Shown here: positions 32,828-42,073 of the stretch, in pieces
Position numbering within the stretch: position 1 is the first letter of the stretch
How the letters are laid out: every line of letters begins with the position of its first letter
NCBI RefSeq assembly: GCF_022138605.1
Contig: NZ_JACBFS010000003.1
Span: 186,001-250,000, forward strand
DNA from: Xanthobacter sp. NM-25
GTDB lineage: Bacteria > Pseudomonadota > Alphaproteobacteria > Rhizobiales > Xanthobacteraceae
Length of the DNA stretch: 64,000 nt
Direction: 5' to 3'
Translations under genes and position numbers: made by a program
The notes under the pieces: model-generated
What the model saw: the letters and a program-made list of their open reading frames with translations, nothing else
Told to the model about the DNA's origin: nothing
Database searches by the model: none

Positions 32828-35800
32828 ATGACTCGCCCACTCACTCGCCCGATGATTTCCGCTGTTGCCCCCGCTGCCTCCGAGGCCCCGATGTTCGCCG
32901 ATTTCGCGCCGCCGGCGGGTCCGCGCTCGGCGCTGCGCCGGGCGGTGACGGCGGCCTATCGCCGTCCCGAAGCTGAATGCCTGGCACCGCTGCTGGAGGA
33001 AGCCACCCTGCCGGCGGACATGCGCGCCCCCATCGCCGGCACCGCCCGCCGGCTGATCGAGGCGCTGCGCGGTAAGCCGCGGGGTTCGCTGGTGGAAGAG
33101 CTGGTGCAGGAATTCGCCCTCTCCTCCAAGGAGGGCATCGCCCTGATGTGCCTGGCCGAGGCGCTGCTGCGCATTCCCGATACGGCGACGCGCGATGCCC
33201 TCATCCGCGACAAGATCGGCCATGGGGATTGGCTCGCCCATCTGCGCGGCGGCCATTCCCTGTTCGTGAACGCCGCCACCTGGGGCCTCGTTCTCACCGG
33301 CAAGCTGGTGGGCACGGTGGATGAGCAGGGCCTCACCGCCGCCCTGACGCGGCTGGTGGGCCGGCTCGGCGAGCCGGTCATCCGCCGCGCGGTGAATGTG
33401 GCGGTGGGCATGATGGGCGAGCAGTTCGTCATGGGCGAGACCATGGACGAAGCCCTGAAGCGCGCCCGCGAACGGGAGGCCAAGGGCTTCCGCTATTCCT
33501 ACGACATGCTGGGCGAGGCGGCGGTGACGGCCGCCGATGCGGATCGCTATTTCGCCGATTATGAAGGTGCCATCCACGCCATCGGCAAGGCCTCCGCCGG
33601 GCGGGGGGTCTATGGCGGGCCGGGCATCTCCATCAAGCTCTCGGCGTTGCATCCGCGCTATGCCCGCGCCCAGGCGGGCCGAGTGATGGCCGAGTTGCTG
33701 CCGCGGGTGAAGGCCCTGATGCTGCTCGCCAAGGGCTACGATATCGGCGTCAATATCGATGCCGAGGAGGCCGACCGGCTGGAGCTCTCCCTCGACATGA
33801 TGGAGGTGCTGTGCGCGGATCCGGATCTCGCCGGCTGGAACGGGCTCGGCTTCGTGGTGCAGGCCTATGGCCGGCGCTGCCCGTTCGTTCTCGACGTGCT
33901 CATTGATCTTGCCCGGCGCAACGGCCGCCGGCTGATGGTGCGGCTGGTGAAAGGCGCCTATTGGGATGCCGAGATCAAGCGCGCGCAGATCGATGGGCTG
34001 TCCGACTTCCCGGTCTATACCCGCAAGCCCCACACGGACGTGTCCTACATCGCCTGCGCCCGCAAGCTCCTGGCGGCGCGGGATGTGATCTTCCCGCAGT
34101 TCGCCACCCACAACGCCCAGACGCTGGCCTCCATCTATCACCTGGCCGGTGCCGATTTCACCGAGGGTTCGTTCGAGTTTCAGTGCCTGCATGGCATGGG
34201 CGAGCCGCTGTATGACGAGGTGGTGGGCCCCACCCACATGGGCCGGCCGTGCCGCATCTATGCGCCGGTGGGCAGCCACGAGACCCTGCTCGCCTATCTG
34301 GTGCGGCGGCTTCTGGAGAACGGCGCCAACTCCTCCTTCGTCAACCGCATCGCCGATCCCGCCGTGTCGGTGGATGACCTCATCGCCGATCCGGTGGATG
34401 TGGTGCGGGCCATGCCCCATCCCGGCGCTCCCCATGATCTCATCAAGGCGCCGTCGGCGCTGTTCCCCGACCGGCTCAATTCCGCAGGCATCGATCTGTC
34501 GAACGACGACGTGCTCGAGGCCCTCACCGCCAGCCTCAGCGCCAGCGCCGGCTGGCCCTGGAGCGCCGGCACGGCGGACGCCGGCACCCGCCGCGCCGTG
34601 CTGAACCCGGCCGACCGGCGCGATGTGGTGGGTGAGGTGTTCGAGGTGACGCCCGCAGCCGCCGGTGCAGCGATGGCGCAGGCGGCCGCCGCAGCCCCCG
34701 GTTGGGCCGCGCGCCCCGCGCGGGAGCGCTGTGCGCCGTTGCTTAAGGCGGCCGAGGCCCTTGAGGCCCGCATGGGCCAATTGATGGGGCTTATGATGCG
34801 CGAGGCCGGCAAGTCGGCGGCCAATGCGGTGGGCGAGGTGCGCGAAGCCATCGATTTCCTGCGCTTCTATGCAGGAGAAGCGGAGAAGCTGGAGGCCAGC
34901 CAGACCGGGCTCGGCCCGGTGGTCTGCATCAGCCCCTGGAACTTCCCACTCTCCATCTTCACCGGCCAGGTGGCGGCGGCGCTGGCCGCTGGCAATACGG
35001 TGCTGGCGAAGCCCGCGGAGGAGACCCCGCTGATCGCCGCCGAGGCGGTGCGCCTGCTGCACGAGGCCGGGGTGCCGGCCGATGTGCTGCAGCTGCTGCC
35101 CGGTGACGGTGCGGTGGGCGCGGCCCTGGTGGCGGCACCGCAGGTGGCGGGCGTCATGTTCACCGGCTCCACCGAGGTGGCGCGGCTGATCCAGCGTCAG
35201 CTCGCCCCGCGCCTCTCGCCGGCGGGCCGGCCCATTCCCCTCATCGCCGAGACCGGTGGCCAGAACGCAATGGTGGTGGACAGCTCGGCTTTGGCCGAGC
35301 AGGTGGTGGCCGACGTGGTGGCCTCCGCCTTCGACAGCGCCGGCCAGCGCTGCTCGGCCCTGCGGGTGCTGTGCCTGCAGGAAGAGGTGGCGGACCATAT
35401 TCTGGAGCTGCTGAAGGGCGCCATGGCGGAACTGGTGGTGGCCCCCACCGATCACTTGGCTACGGATGTGGGGCCGGTGATCAGCGCCGACGCCCGCGCC
35501 GGCATCGAGGCCCATGTGGAGGCCATGGCGAGCCGCGGTCACAAGGTCTTCCGCGTGCCCCTCGGCATGCCCACCCGCCACGGCACCTTCGTGGCGCCGA
35601 CCCTGATCGAGATCGACCGGCTGGGCGAGCTGGAGCGCGAGGTGTTCGGCCCGGTGCTGCACGTGGTGCGCTATCGCCGCGAGGCGGTGGGCGAAGTGGT
35701 GCGCGAGATCAACGCCACCGGCTACGGCCTCACCTTCGGTCTCCACACCCGGCTCGACGAGACCATCGCCGCGGTCACGGCGCAGGTGGAGGCGGGCAAT

Positions 35801-36508
35801 ATCTATGTGAACCGCAACATCATCGGCGCGGTGGTGGGGGTGCAGCCATTCGGCGGGCGCGGCCTCTCCGGCACCGGCCCCAAGGCCGGCGGGCCGCTCT
35901 ATCTGCAGCGCCTCACCCATGGTCTGCCGCGCTGGTCCCAGAGCGGGGGGACGGCCGACGCCGCGGCCCTCGCGTTCGCCGACTGGCTGGCGGCGAAGGG
36001 ATCTGCCCGCGAGGCGGCGCAGGCGCGGGATTGGGCCCTGGCGGTACCGCTTGGCGTGCTCACCGAGCTGCCGGGCCCGGTGGGTGAGAGCAACCGCTAC
36101 GGGCTGGCACCCCGCGGCACGGTGCTGGTGCGGGCGCAGACCCGCGGGGCGCTGCTGACGGGCATCGCCGCCGCCTTGGCCACCGGCAACCGGGTGCGCG
36201 TGGAAGCCCCGAGCCTGCGCGGCGCGCTGGCCGACCTGCCGGCCGCTTTGGCCAGGCGGATTGTGTTTGCGCTGGATCAGGACACGAGCGGGGGATCCGC
36301 GCCGGGGGCGGGGATCAACGTGGCGCTGGTGGAGGAGGGGGACGTGACCGGTGTGGCGACCCGGCTCGTGGACGGCACCGGGCCGCTGGTGCCCGTGCAT
36401 GTGCTGGAGGCGGGCGGGGTGCCGCTGCCGCTGCTCATGCGCGAGGTGTCGATCTCCATCAACACCGCTGCCGCCGGCGGCAACGCCACCCTCATGGCGG
36501 TGGCTTGA
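32828..36508 (+). CDS. putA: Bifunctional proline dehydrogenase/L-glutamate gamma-semialdehyde dehydrogenase
   Basis: A 1226-residue enzyme that oxidises proline to glutamate, using FAD then NAD. There is no N-terminal ribbon-helix-helix domain, so it does not repress itself. The arm region (about 40-135) precedes the proline dehydrogenase barrel, with VRLVKGAYWD near 372 and THNAQT near 425. The aldehyde dehydrogenase has WNFPLSIFTGQ, catalytic E808 (AETGG) and Cys842 (GQRCS). An inactive ALDH-superfamily C-terminal domain follows (about 1030-1226). Internal substrate channelling is expected. The start at 32828 follows AAGGAT. Confidence 0.96.
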   Translation: MTRPLTRPMISAVAPAASEAPMFADFAPPAGPRSALRRAVTAAYRRPEAECLAPLLEEATLPADMRAPIAGTARRLIEALRGKPRGSLVEELVQEFALSSKEGIALMCLAEALLRIPDTATRDALIRDKIGHGDWLAHLRGGHSLFVNAATWGLVLTGKLVGTVDEQGLTAALTRLVGRLGEPVIRRAVNVAVGMMGEQFVMGETMDEALKRAREREAKGFRYSYDMLGEAAVTAADADRYFADYEGAIHAIGKASAGRGVYGGPGISIKLSALHPRYARAQAGRVMAELLPRVKALMLLAKGYDIGVNIDAEEADRLELSLDMMEVLCADPDLAGWNGLGFVVQAYGRRCPFVLDVLIDLARRNGRRLMVRLVKGAYWDAEIKRAQIDGLSDFPVYTRKPHTDVSYIACARKLLAARDVIFPQFATHNAQTLASIYHLAGADFTEGSFEFQCLHGMGEPLYDEVVGPTHMGRPCRIYAPVGSHETLLAYLVRRLLENGANSSFVNRIADPAVSVDDLIADPVDVVRAMPHPGAPHDLIKAPSALFPDRLNSAGIDLSNDDVLEALTASLSASAGWPWSAGTADAGTRRAVLNPADRRDVVGEVFEVTPAAAGAAMAQAAAAAPGWAARPARERCAPLLKAAEALEARMGQLMGLMMREAGKSAANAVGEVREAIDFLRFYAGEAEKLEASQTGLGPVVCISPWNFPLSIFTGQVAAALAAGNTVLAKPAEETPLIAAEAVRLLHEAGVPADVLQLLPGDGAVGAALVAAPQVAGVMFTGSTEVARLIQRQLAPRLSPAGRPIPLIAETGGQNAMVVDSSALAEQVVADVVASAFDSAGQRCSALRVLCLQEEVADHILELLKGAMAELVVAPTDHLATDVGPVISADARAGIEAHVEAMASRGHKVFRVPLGMPTRHGTFVAPTLIEIDRLGELEREVFGPVLHVVRYRREAVGEVVREINATGYGLTFGLHTRLDETIAAVTAQVEAGNIYVNRNIIGAVVGVQPFGGRGLSGTGPKAGGPLYLQRLTHGLPRWSQSGGTADAAALAFADWLAAKGSAREAAQARDWALAVPLGVLTELPGPVGESNRYGLAPRGTVLVRAQTRGALLTGIAAALATGNRVRVEAPSLRGALADLPAALARRIVFALDQDTSGGSAPGAGINVALVEEGDVTGVATRLVDGTGPLVPVHVLEAGGVPLPLLMREVSISINTAAAGGNATLMAVA

Positions 36509-36571
36509 TCAGGCCGCTGCCGCTGGCTTTCGCTGCCCCGTCGCAAGTCGGGGTGGCGGGAATGAAAGGCG

Positions 36572-36597
36572 TCCTCCGGCCCGGTCGGGCCGGAGGA
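36572..36597. terminator. Strong hairpin between putA and the phasin-like gene
   Basis: Two perfect 12-base arms, TCCTCCGGCCCG and CGGGCCGGAGGA, are separated by only two bases. It sits between the convergent ends of putA (36508) and the phasin-like gene (36605). No T run; likely a bidirectional stop or transcript-end stabiliser. Confidence 0.6.
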
Positions 36598-36604
36598 GAT
36601 CACG

Positions 36605-36964
36605 TCACGCCGCTTCGGCGACGGGCGGCTTTTCTGCGTTCGTTTCAGGCTGCGTGGCCGCCAGCACCTTGGTCTGGATCAGCTCCGCCAGCTCCAGCAC
36701 CTCGGTATTCCAGGCCAGCGCAGACTGCTGCATGAACGCCAGTTCCTTGGTCATGGCGTTGGCGGGATTGGGTTCTTTCGCCAGTTCGCCCATCAGCTGC
36801 ATCTGCTCCTGGGCCTGCTTGCCCATGAAGCGCTGCAGGTGAGACGCCACCGCCATCGGGCAATCGAAGAACATGTTCTTCCATTGCGTCATGGGCGCCA
36901 TGGTCGGCGGGGTTCCGCTGCTCCAGGCCCGGGTCAAACCCTGGAAAATGGCCGAATCATTCAT
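36605..36964 (-). CDS. Phasin-like small helical protein
   Basis: A 119-residue protein, mostly helical, with repeated hydrophobic heptads (LQRFMGKQAQEQMQLM, then MTKELAFMQQSALAWNTEVL) and an Ala/Pro/Glu-rich tail, as in phasins that coat polyhydroxybutyrate granules. No PHB gene is adjacent, so assignment rests on composition and size. The Trp/Pro-rich start WSSGTPPTMAP is unusual. A TTGCGC inverted repeat lies upstream. Confidence 0.6.
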   Translation of the reverse strand: MNDSAIFQGLTRAWSSGTPPTMAPMTQWKNMFFDCPMAVASHLQRFMGKQAQEQMQLMGELAKEPNPANAMTKELAFMQQSALAWNTEVLELAELIQTKVLAATQPETNAEKPPVAEAA

Positions 36965-37371
36965 GACATCACTCCCTTGCCGATTGCGCCTGCCCCCAGC
37001 GTCTTCCGCCTCTTTCCAGGCGGTGCCGCAAAATTAAGCATCGCCGGAAATCGAATATGTTGCGTTGCGCCACGTCAAATTGCGCAAAGCGAAGCCCAGT
37101 AACCGGGGGCGAATGGACAAGGCGGCCGCGCCTCGCAAGGGGACCGCGTGCGGCAGGTGCTGTTCGCCAAGGGCGCGGCGCCTGCATCTTGCGGCTATTG
37201 TGACCGCATTCGCGTGCAGGGCAAGGGCTTTCGGGAGGTAATGGGTGCGTCTTCATTGCCCAGGGGGAAGCATCTGGGGCGCAAGGGGCTCTGTCGCGAA
37301 TCGCCGGGGATCCTCTAAATAAGGGCGACACAGGAACTGCAACGCCCAGACCAAAGGCCGGGAGAAGAACA
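36965..37371. promoter_or_regulatory. Divergent region upstream of the phasin-like gene, with TTGCGC inverted repeat
   Basis: This 407-base gap holds TTGCGC (37065-37070) and GCGCAA (37082-37087), 11 bases apart, about 100 bases before the phasin-like start. TGC-rich dyads are bound by PhaR in PHB-making alphaproteobacteria, so regulation by PhaR is a possibility only. The right end carries GGGAGAAG, the ribosome site of the next gene. No other gene is seen. Confidence 0.35.
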
Positions 37372-37752
37372 ATGGCGCAACTGCCGCAGGGCTTTCATAA
37401 GGTCCGCATGGAATTGGCCCGTGAGAAGGATTTTCCGGAGGGGTCGAAATTCTTCGGCTACCGTTTCGTCGCGCCCCTGAAAGAGGATGGCCACATCGAC
37501 GCGGAGCTTTGGGCGAAGCATCGCGAGATCTGCCGGGTGGTGAAGTTCCGTCCCGACGAGGCGGACGAGGTGGGCCACCTCGTGCGACGCCCCGGCGGAA
37601 GCTGGGCCTTCCGCTATGACATTTCGGGAAATGACGACGACGAGGCCGGCTACCGCTTCGGCGATGAGAAGTTCGAGGTGGGTGAATACATCTCGGTGAA
37701 GGAAGACGAGGAGATGCACACCTTCCGCGTGGTTTCGGTCGAAGCCGACTGA
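37372..37752 (+). CDS. Hypothetical acidic protein
   Basis: A 126-residue soluble protein rich in acidic and aromatic residues, with no signal or membrane helix. Conspicuous segments are EGSKFFGYRFVAPL near 23-36, HREICRVVKFRPDE near 50-63 and SGNDDDEAGYRFGDEKFEVGEY near 85-106. The regular strand pattern suggests a small beta-barrel. GGGAGAAG gives a good ribosome site. I do not recognise its family. It is convergent with eutC. Confidence 0.75.
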   Translation: MAQLPQGFHKVRMELAREKDFPEGSKFFGYRFVAPLKEDGHIDAELWAKHREICRVVKFRPDEADEVGHLVRRPGGSWAFRYDISGNDDDEAGYRFGDEKFEVGEYISVKEDEEMHTFRVVSVEAD

Positions 37753-37755
37753 GGC

Positions 37756-37772
37756 CTCCGCCCGCGGCGGAG
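37756..37772. terminator. Hairpin between the hypothetical gene and eutC
   Basis: CTCCGC and GCGGAG pair around CCGCG, beginning 4 bases past one stop and ending 19 bases before the other. There is no T tract; position alone suggests a shared stop. Confidence 0.4.
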
Positions 37773-37790
37773 CGCCGGGCTCAGCTCGGC

Positions 37791-38567
37791 TCAGCCGCCG
37801 GTCAGGGCCGGCGGAGGGGCACCGTGCAGCAGGAGCAGGTCGCTCTCGTCCTTCAGCTCCACGCCGCTGACGGCGCGCCGCAGCGCCTCCTTGAGATGCC
37901 AGGCGAGCTTGAAGGCAGCCAGCTCGTGGCTCAGTCCTTCCGACCGTACGTTGGAGATGCAGTTGCGTTCCGCGTCTGAGCGGCCGACCTTGGGGGCGAA
38001 GGTCAGGTAGAGGCCGAGGCTGTCCGGGGAGGACAGGCCCGGCCGCTCGCCCACCAGCACCACCAGGGCGCGGGCGGCCAGAAGCTCCCCCACCTCGTCG
38101 CCCAGCGCCACCCGGGCCTGGGCTGCCACCACCACCGGCGCGACGCTCCAGCCCTCCTTCGTGATCCAGGGCTTGAAGGCGGCCAGGAAAGGCGCGGTCT
38201 GGGCATGGATGGCGGTGGCGGACAGGCCGTCGGCGACCACCAGCGCCAGATCCACCGGCGCCGCCTTGCGGGCGGCGAGGCGCGCGCGGCTTTCCGCATT
38301 CAGCCGCCGGCCGAGATCGGGGCGGCGCAGATAGACATCCCGCGCCGGGGCGGCGCTCGCCACCTCCAGGGTCTCGAAGCCCAGCGCCCGGATCTCCGCT
38401 TCCACCTTGGTCGCCTCGAACGGCAGGTGGACGGCGTCGCGGGCCTGGGCGTGGGCGAGGGCGAAGCGCAGCACCTCCTGCGTCGGCAGGCTGGCGCCGG
38501 TGCGGCCCAAAGCGATGCGGGCCGGGGTGTGGCGGGAAAAGGCGAGCCAGGGATCGCGCGCGATCAT
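37791..38567 (-). CDS. eutC: Ethanolamine ammonia-lyase small subunit
   Basis: A 258-residue subunit. Conserved EutC segments include [13 protein letters not shown] near 38-50, [17 protein letters not shown] near 103-119, [16 protein letters not shown] near 175-190 and [16 protein letters not shown] near 196-211. With EutB it makes the B12-dependent lyase converting ethanolamine to acetaldehyde and ammonia. It overlaps eutB by ATGA. No adenosylcobalamin-reactivase (eutA), transporter, aldehyde dehydrogenase or shell gene is adjacent. Confidence 0.95.
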   Translation of the reverse strand: MIARDPWLAFSRHTPARIALGRTGASLPTQEVLRFALAHAQARDAVHLPFEATKVEAEIRALGFETLEVASAAPARDVYLRRPDLGRRLNAESRARLAARKAAPVDLALVVADGLSATAIHAQTAPFLAAFKPWITKEGWSVAPVVVAAQARVALGDEVGELLAARALVVLVGERPGLSSPDSLGLYLTFAPKVGRSDAERNCISNVRSEGLSHELAAFKLAWHLKEALRRAVSGVELKDESDLLLLHGAPPPALTGG

Positions 38568-39952
38568 GCCGCCTGCTCCTTCACGAAGCCCACCAGCGGA
38601 TGGGTGCCGCTCGCCGGCAGCAGCCGGCCGGCGGCATCGGCGATGCCCATGCGTTCCAGCCAGGCCTCGAATTCCGGCGCCCGCTTCAGGCCCAGCACCT
38701 CGCGGATATAAAGAGCGTCGTGGAACGAAGTGGACTGATAGTTCAGCATCACGTCGTCGGCGCCGGGAATGCCCATGATGTAAGTGACGCCGGCGGCGCC
38801 GAGCAGGGTCAGCAGGGTGTCCATGTCGTCCTGGTCGGCCTCGGCATGGTTGGTGTAGCAGACGTCCACACCGAGCGGCACGCCCAGCAGCTTGCCGCAG
38901 AAATGATCCTCCAGCCCGGCACGGATGATCTGCTTGCCGTCATAGAGATATTCGGGGCCGATGAAGCCCACCACCGTGTTCACCAAGAGCGGCTTGAACG
39001 GCCGGGCGACCCCATAGGCACGCGCTTCCAGGGTCTGCTGGTCGACGCCGTGATGGGCGCCGGCGGAGAGGGCCGAGCCCTGGCCGGTCTCGAAATACAT
39101 GGCGTTCTGCCCCACCGTGCCGCGCCGGAGCGCGGCGGCGGCATCGGTGCCTTCCCGCAGCACCTTGAGATCGACGCCGAACGCGCGGTTCGCCCCCTCG
39201 GTGCCGGCGATGGACTGGAACACCAGATCCACCGGCGCGCCGCGGTTCATCAGCGCGATGGAGCTCGTCACGTGGGTGAGCACGCAGCTCTGGGTGGGGA
39301 TCTCGAAGCGGGTGATCACCTCATCCATCAGCCGCAGCAGGCGGTCGATCACCGGCAGGCTGTCGGAGGCAGGGTTGATGCCGATCACCGCATCGCCGCA
39401 GCCATAGAGCAGGCCGTCGAGAATGGTGGCGGAGACGCCGGCGGCATCGTCGGTGGGGTGGTTGGGCTGCAGCCGCACGGCCATGGTGCCGGGCAGGCCG
39501 ATGGTGTTGCGGAAGCACGTGACCACTCGGCATTTCCTGGCCACCAGGATCAGGTCCTGATTGCGCATGAGCTTGGAGACGGCGGCGGCCATTTCCGGGG
39601 TCAGCCCGGGCGCAAGGGCCGCGAGTTGCTCGGGCGTTGCCTGATCGGAGAGCAGAAAATCCCGGAAATCGCCTACCGTCAGGGCAGAGACGGGAGCGAA
39701 GGCGACCGGATCATGGGTGTCGAGGATGAGGCGGGTGACCTCATCCGTTTCATAGGGCACCAGCGCTTCGGAGAGGAAGGCCTTCAGCGGCACCTCCGCC
39801 AGGGCCATCTTGGCGGCCACATTCTCCTCGGCGGATGAGGCGGCGATGCCGGCCAGCATGTCGCCGGAGCGCGGCGGCGTGGCCTTGGCCATCAGCTCCT
39901 TAAGATCCGCAAACACATAGCTGCGGGCGCCGATGCGGTGGACATAGGCCAT
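38564..39952 (-). CDS. eutB: Ethanolamine ammonia-lyase large subunit
   Basis: A 462-residue catalytic subunit that folds as a TIM barrel over coenzyme B12. Characteristic segments are [20 protein letters not shown] near 145-164, [13 protein letters not shown] near 200-212, [21 protein letters not shown] near 290 and [21 protein letters not shown] near 333. The ATG at 39952 is set by GGGGAG upstream. It leads the eutBC unit; the 100-base gap upstream shows no cobalamin-riboswitch core. Acetyl-CoA synthetase at 44.9 kb could use the resulting C2 carbon after aldehyde oxidation, but the aldehyde step is missing here. Confidence 0.96.
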   Translation of the reverse strand: MAYVHRIGARSYVFADLKELMAKATPPRSGDMLAGIAASSAEENVAAKMALAEVPLKAFLSEALVPYETDEVTRLILDTHDPVAFAPVSALTVGDFRDFLLSDQATPEQLAALAPGLTPEMAAAVSKLMRNQDLILVARKCRVVTCFRNTIGLPGTMAVRLQPNHPTDDAAGVSATILDGLLYGCGDAVIGINPASDSLPVIDRLLRLMDEVITRFEIPTQSCVLTHVTSSIALMNRGAPVDLVFQSIAGTEGANRAFGVDLKVLREGTDAAAALRRGTVGQNAMYFETGQGSALSAGAHHGVDQQTLEARAYGVARPFKPLLVNTVVGFIGPEYLYDGKQIIRAGLEDHFCGKLLGVPLGVDVCYTNHAEADQDDMDTLLTLLGAAGVTYIMGIPGADDVMLNYQSTSFHDALYIREVLGLKRAPEFEAWLERMGIADAAGRLLPASGTHPLVGFVKEQAA

Positions 39953-40052
39953 GATGTGCTGCTCCCCGTCCGGATCATCCTGCGTGAACGGGGCCTGAGA
40001 AACAAGGAATGTGCCAATTTGTGGGGATGTGTGGAATTTCGGCTGAAAATCC

Positions 40053-41090
40053 TCACTGTCCCGCCGGCGGCGTCTCCGCGGTCTCGGTCTCGTCCTCCTC
40101 GCCATAGCCCACCAGGCGCAGGGGGCGGGCGCGGATCTGCCGGGTCTGCGCCCAATGCACCAGCGCATCCTCGGCGCCGTGCGTCACCCACAGCTCTTGG
40201 CAATGGGTGGCGCGGATGGCGGCGCACAGGCCGTCCCAATCCGCATGGTCGGAGATCACCAGCGGCAGTTCCACGCTGCGCTGGCGGGCGCGGGCGCGCA
40301 CCCGCATCCAGCCGGAGGCGAAGCAGGTGAGGGGATCGGCGAAGCGCCGCGCCCACAAATCGGTCATGGCCATGGGTGGCGCCACCACGATGGCCCCCAC
40401 GAAGGCGGACTTGTGCGCCCCCGCCACCGGTTTCAGCGGGCCGAAATCCTGCCCCTGGGCGGCGTAATAGTCGGTGATGGGCTCGAGAGCGCCGTGGACA
40501 TAGAGCGGCGCGGTGTGGCCGGCGGCGCGGATCATGGCCATCACCCGCTGCGCCTTGCCGAGGGAATAGGCGCCCACCAGATGGGTGCGCTCGGGAAACA
40601 CCGCCACCGAGCGCAGCAGCTTTGCCACCTCCTGGGCCGGATCGCCGAAGCGGAACACCGGCAGGCCGAAAGTGGCCTCGCTTACGAACACATGGCAGCG
40701 CACCGGCTCGAACGGGGCGCAGGTGGGGTCGGCGGCGGTCTTGTAGTCGCCGGAGACGACGATCACCAACCCATCCTTCTCCAGCCGGATCTGGGCCGAG
40801 CCCAGCACATGGCCGGCCGGATGCAGGCTGACGGTGACGCCGTTGATGTTCACCATTTCGCCATAGGCGAGGGGCTGGCGGGTGGACGTGAAGCGCTCTC
40901 CCAGGCGCAGCGCCATCAGATCCAGCGTCTCGCGGGTGGCGAGCACGGCGCCATGGCCGGGGCGGGCATGGTCCGAATGGGCGTGGCTGATGAGCGCCCG
41001 GGGCACCACCCGCACCGGGTCCACATAGAAATCGCCGGGCGGGCAATAAAGCCCCTTGGGGGTCGGGTGAAGCAGATCTTCAGGGCGCAC
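40053..41090 (-). CDS. Ligase-associated DNA exonuclease-like MBL protein
   Basis: A 345-residue metallo-beta-lactamase fold enzyme of the MBL/beta-CASP nuclease type. It has SHAHSDHARPGHG near residue 34, HPAGHVLGSAQ near 90 and late DHADWDGL near 282. The pattern matches ligase-associated exonucleases (TIGR04122), usually found beside an ATP-dependent DNA ligase and a Lhr-type helicase in a repair cluster. Neither is within reach, so it is an orphan member or a tRNA/RNA-processing relative. Upstream it shares a 59-base divergent gap with the methyltransferase. Confidence 0.82.
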   Translation of the reverse strand: MRPEDLLHPTPKGLYCPPGDFYVDPVRVVPRALISHAHSDHARPGHGAVLATRETLDLMALRLGERFTSTRQPLAYGEMVNINGVTVSLHPAGHVLGSAQIRLEKDGLVIVVSGDYKTAADPTCAPFEPVRCHVFVSEATFGLPVFRFGDPAQEVAKLLRSVAVFPERTHLVGAYSLGKAQRVMAMIRAAGHTAPLYVHGALEPITDYYAAQGQDFGPLKPVAGAHKSAFVGAIVVAPPMAMTDLWARRFADPLTCFASGWMRVRARARQRSVELPLVISDHADWDGLCAAIRATHCQELWVTHGAEDALVHWAQTRQIRARPLRLVGYGEEDETETAETPPAGQ

Positions 41091-41149
41091 GTCTGGTCTC
41101 TTTCCGCAACTCGTTATATGGGAGCGCGCCGCTTATCTGCGAGGCCCCC

Positions 41150-42073
41150 GTGTCCGCCGCCGTCCACACCCATTCCTCGGGTGACCCTGTGCTCGATCGC
41201 CGGCTCGACTGGGCCCGCGCCTGTCTTGATCACCATGACTGGTCCGCCGCCGCGGATCTCCTCACCGACACCCTGGCCGAGGCGCCGGACTTCGCCGCCG
41301 CGTGGTTCCTGCTCGGCGAGGCCCGCGAGGCGGGCGGCGATGCGGCCGGCGCGGCCGATGCCTTCACCCGGGCGCGCGATTGCGACCCGGACGACGCCTT
41401 CGGCGCCGGCCTGCGGCTGGCGCGCCTCGGCCAGGCGCCGGTGGAAGGGGCCATGTCGGCGGCCTATGTGCAGACCCTGTTCGATCAATATGCGGACCGC
41501 TTCGAGGGCGCCCTGCGCGACAATCTCAACTATCGCGGCCCGGAACTGCTGCACGCCGCCGTGGCGCGGGTGGCGGGGCCCGACTGTCACTTCCACCGGG
41601 CGCTGGATCTTGGCTGCGGCACGGGGCTGACGGCGCCGCTTTTCGCGCCGCTGGTGGACGCGCTCCACGGGGTGGATCTCGCCCCCGCCATGCTGGAGCG
41701 GGCCGAGCGGCTCGGCCTTTATGCCGGGCTGGAGGTGGGGGAGATGGGTGCGGTGCTGGCAGCGGCCCCGCCGGCCAGCTTCGACCTCATCATCGCCGCT
41801 GATGCCCTGTGCTATGTGGACGAGATCGCGCCCCTGTTCCGGGAGGCGGCGCGGGTGCTCACCCCTGGCGGGCTGTTCGCCTTCACCAGCGAAACCCATG
41901 AAGGTGAGGGGGTGCTGCTGCGCGACACCCTGCGCTTCGCGCATCCCGCCGCCATGGTGCGGGCGGTGGCCGCCACCGCCGGGCTTGAACTGCGGCTTCT
42001 GGATCACGCCTCCATCCGCACCGAGGAGGCGGTTCCCGTGCCGGGGCTGGTGGGGGTCGCGGCGCGGCCCTGA
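41150..42073 (+). CDS. TPR-fused class I methyltransferase
   Basis: A 307-residue protein beginning with GTG after GAGG. The N-terminal 100 residues form two to three TPR-like helical hairpins (WSAAADLLTDTLAEAPDFA, WFLLGEAREAGGDAAGAADAF). A Rossmann methyltransferase follows, with SAM motif I LDLGCGTGLTAP near 150, motif II GVDLAP and motif IV IIAADALCYVDE. The target is unknown; the TPR part suggests protein binding. It overlaps the stop of the PTP gene by none and ends beside it convergently. Confidence 0.87.
   Translation: MSAAVHTHSSGDPVLDRRLDWARACLDHHDWSAAADLLTDTLAEAPDFAAAWFLLGEAREAGGDAAGAADAFTRARDCDPDDAFGAGLRLARLGQAPVEGAMSAAYVQTLFDQYADRFEGALRDNLNYRGPELLHAAVARVAGPDCHFHRALDLGCGTGLTAPLFAPLVDALHGVDLAPAMLERAERLGLYAGLEVGEMGAVLAAAPPASFDLIIAADALCYVDEIAPLFREAARVLTPGGLFAFTSETHEGEGVLLRDTLRFAHPAAMVRAVAATAGLELRLLDHASIRTEEAVPVPGLVGVAARP

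Noticed and set aside
39953..40052. Cobalamin riboswitch before eutB
   Set aside because: The gap is only 100 bases and has no B12-box sequence.
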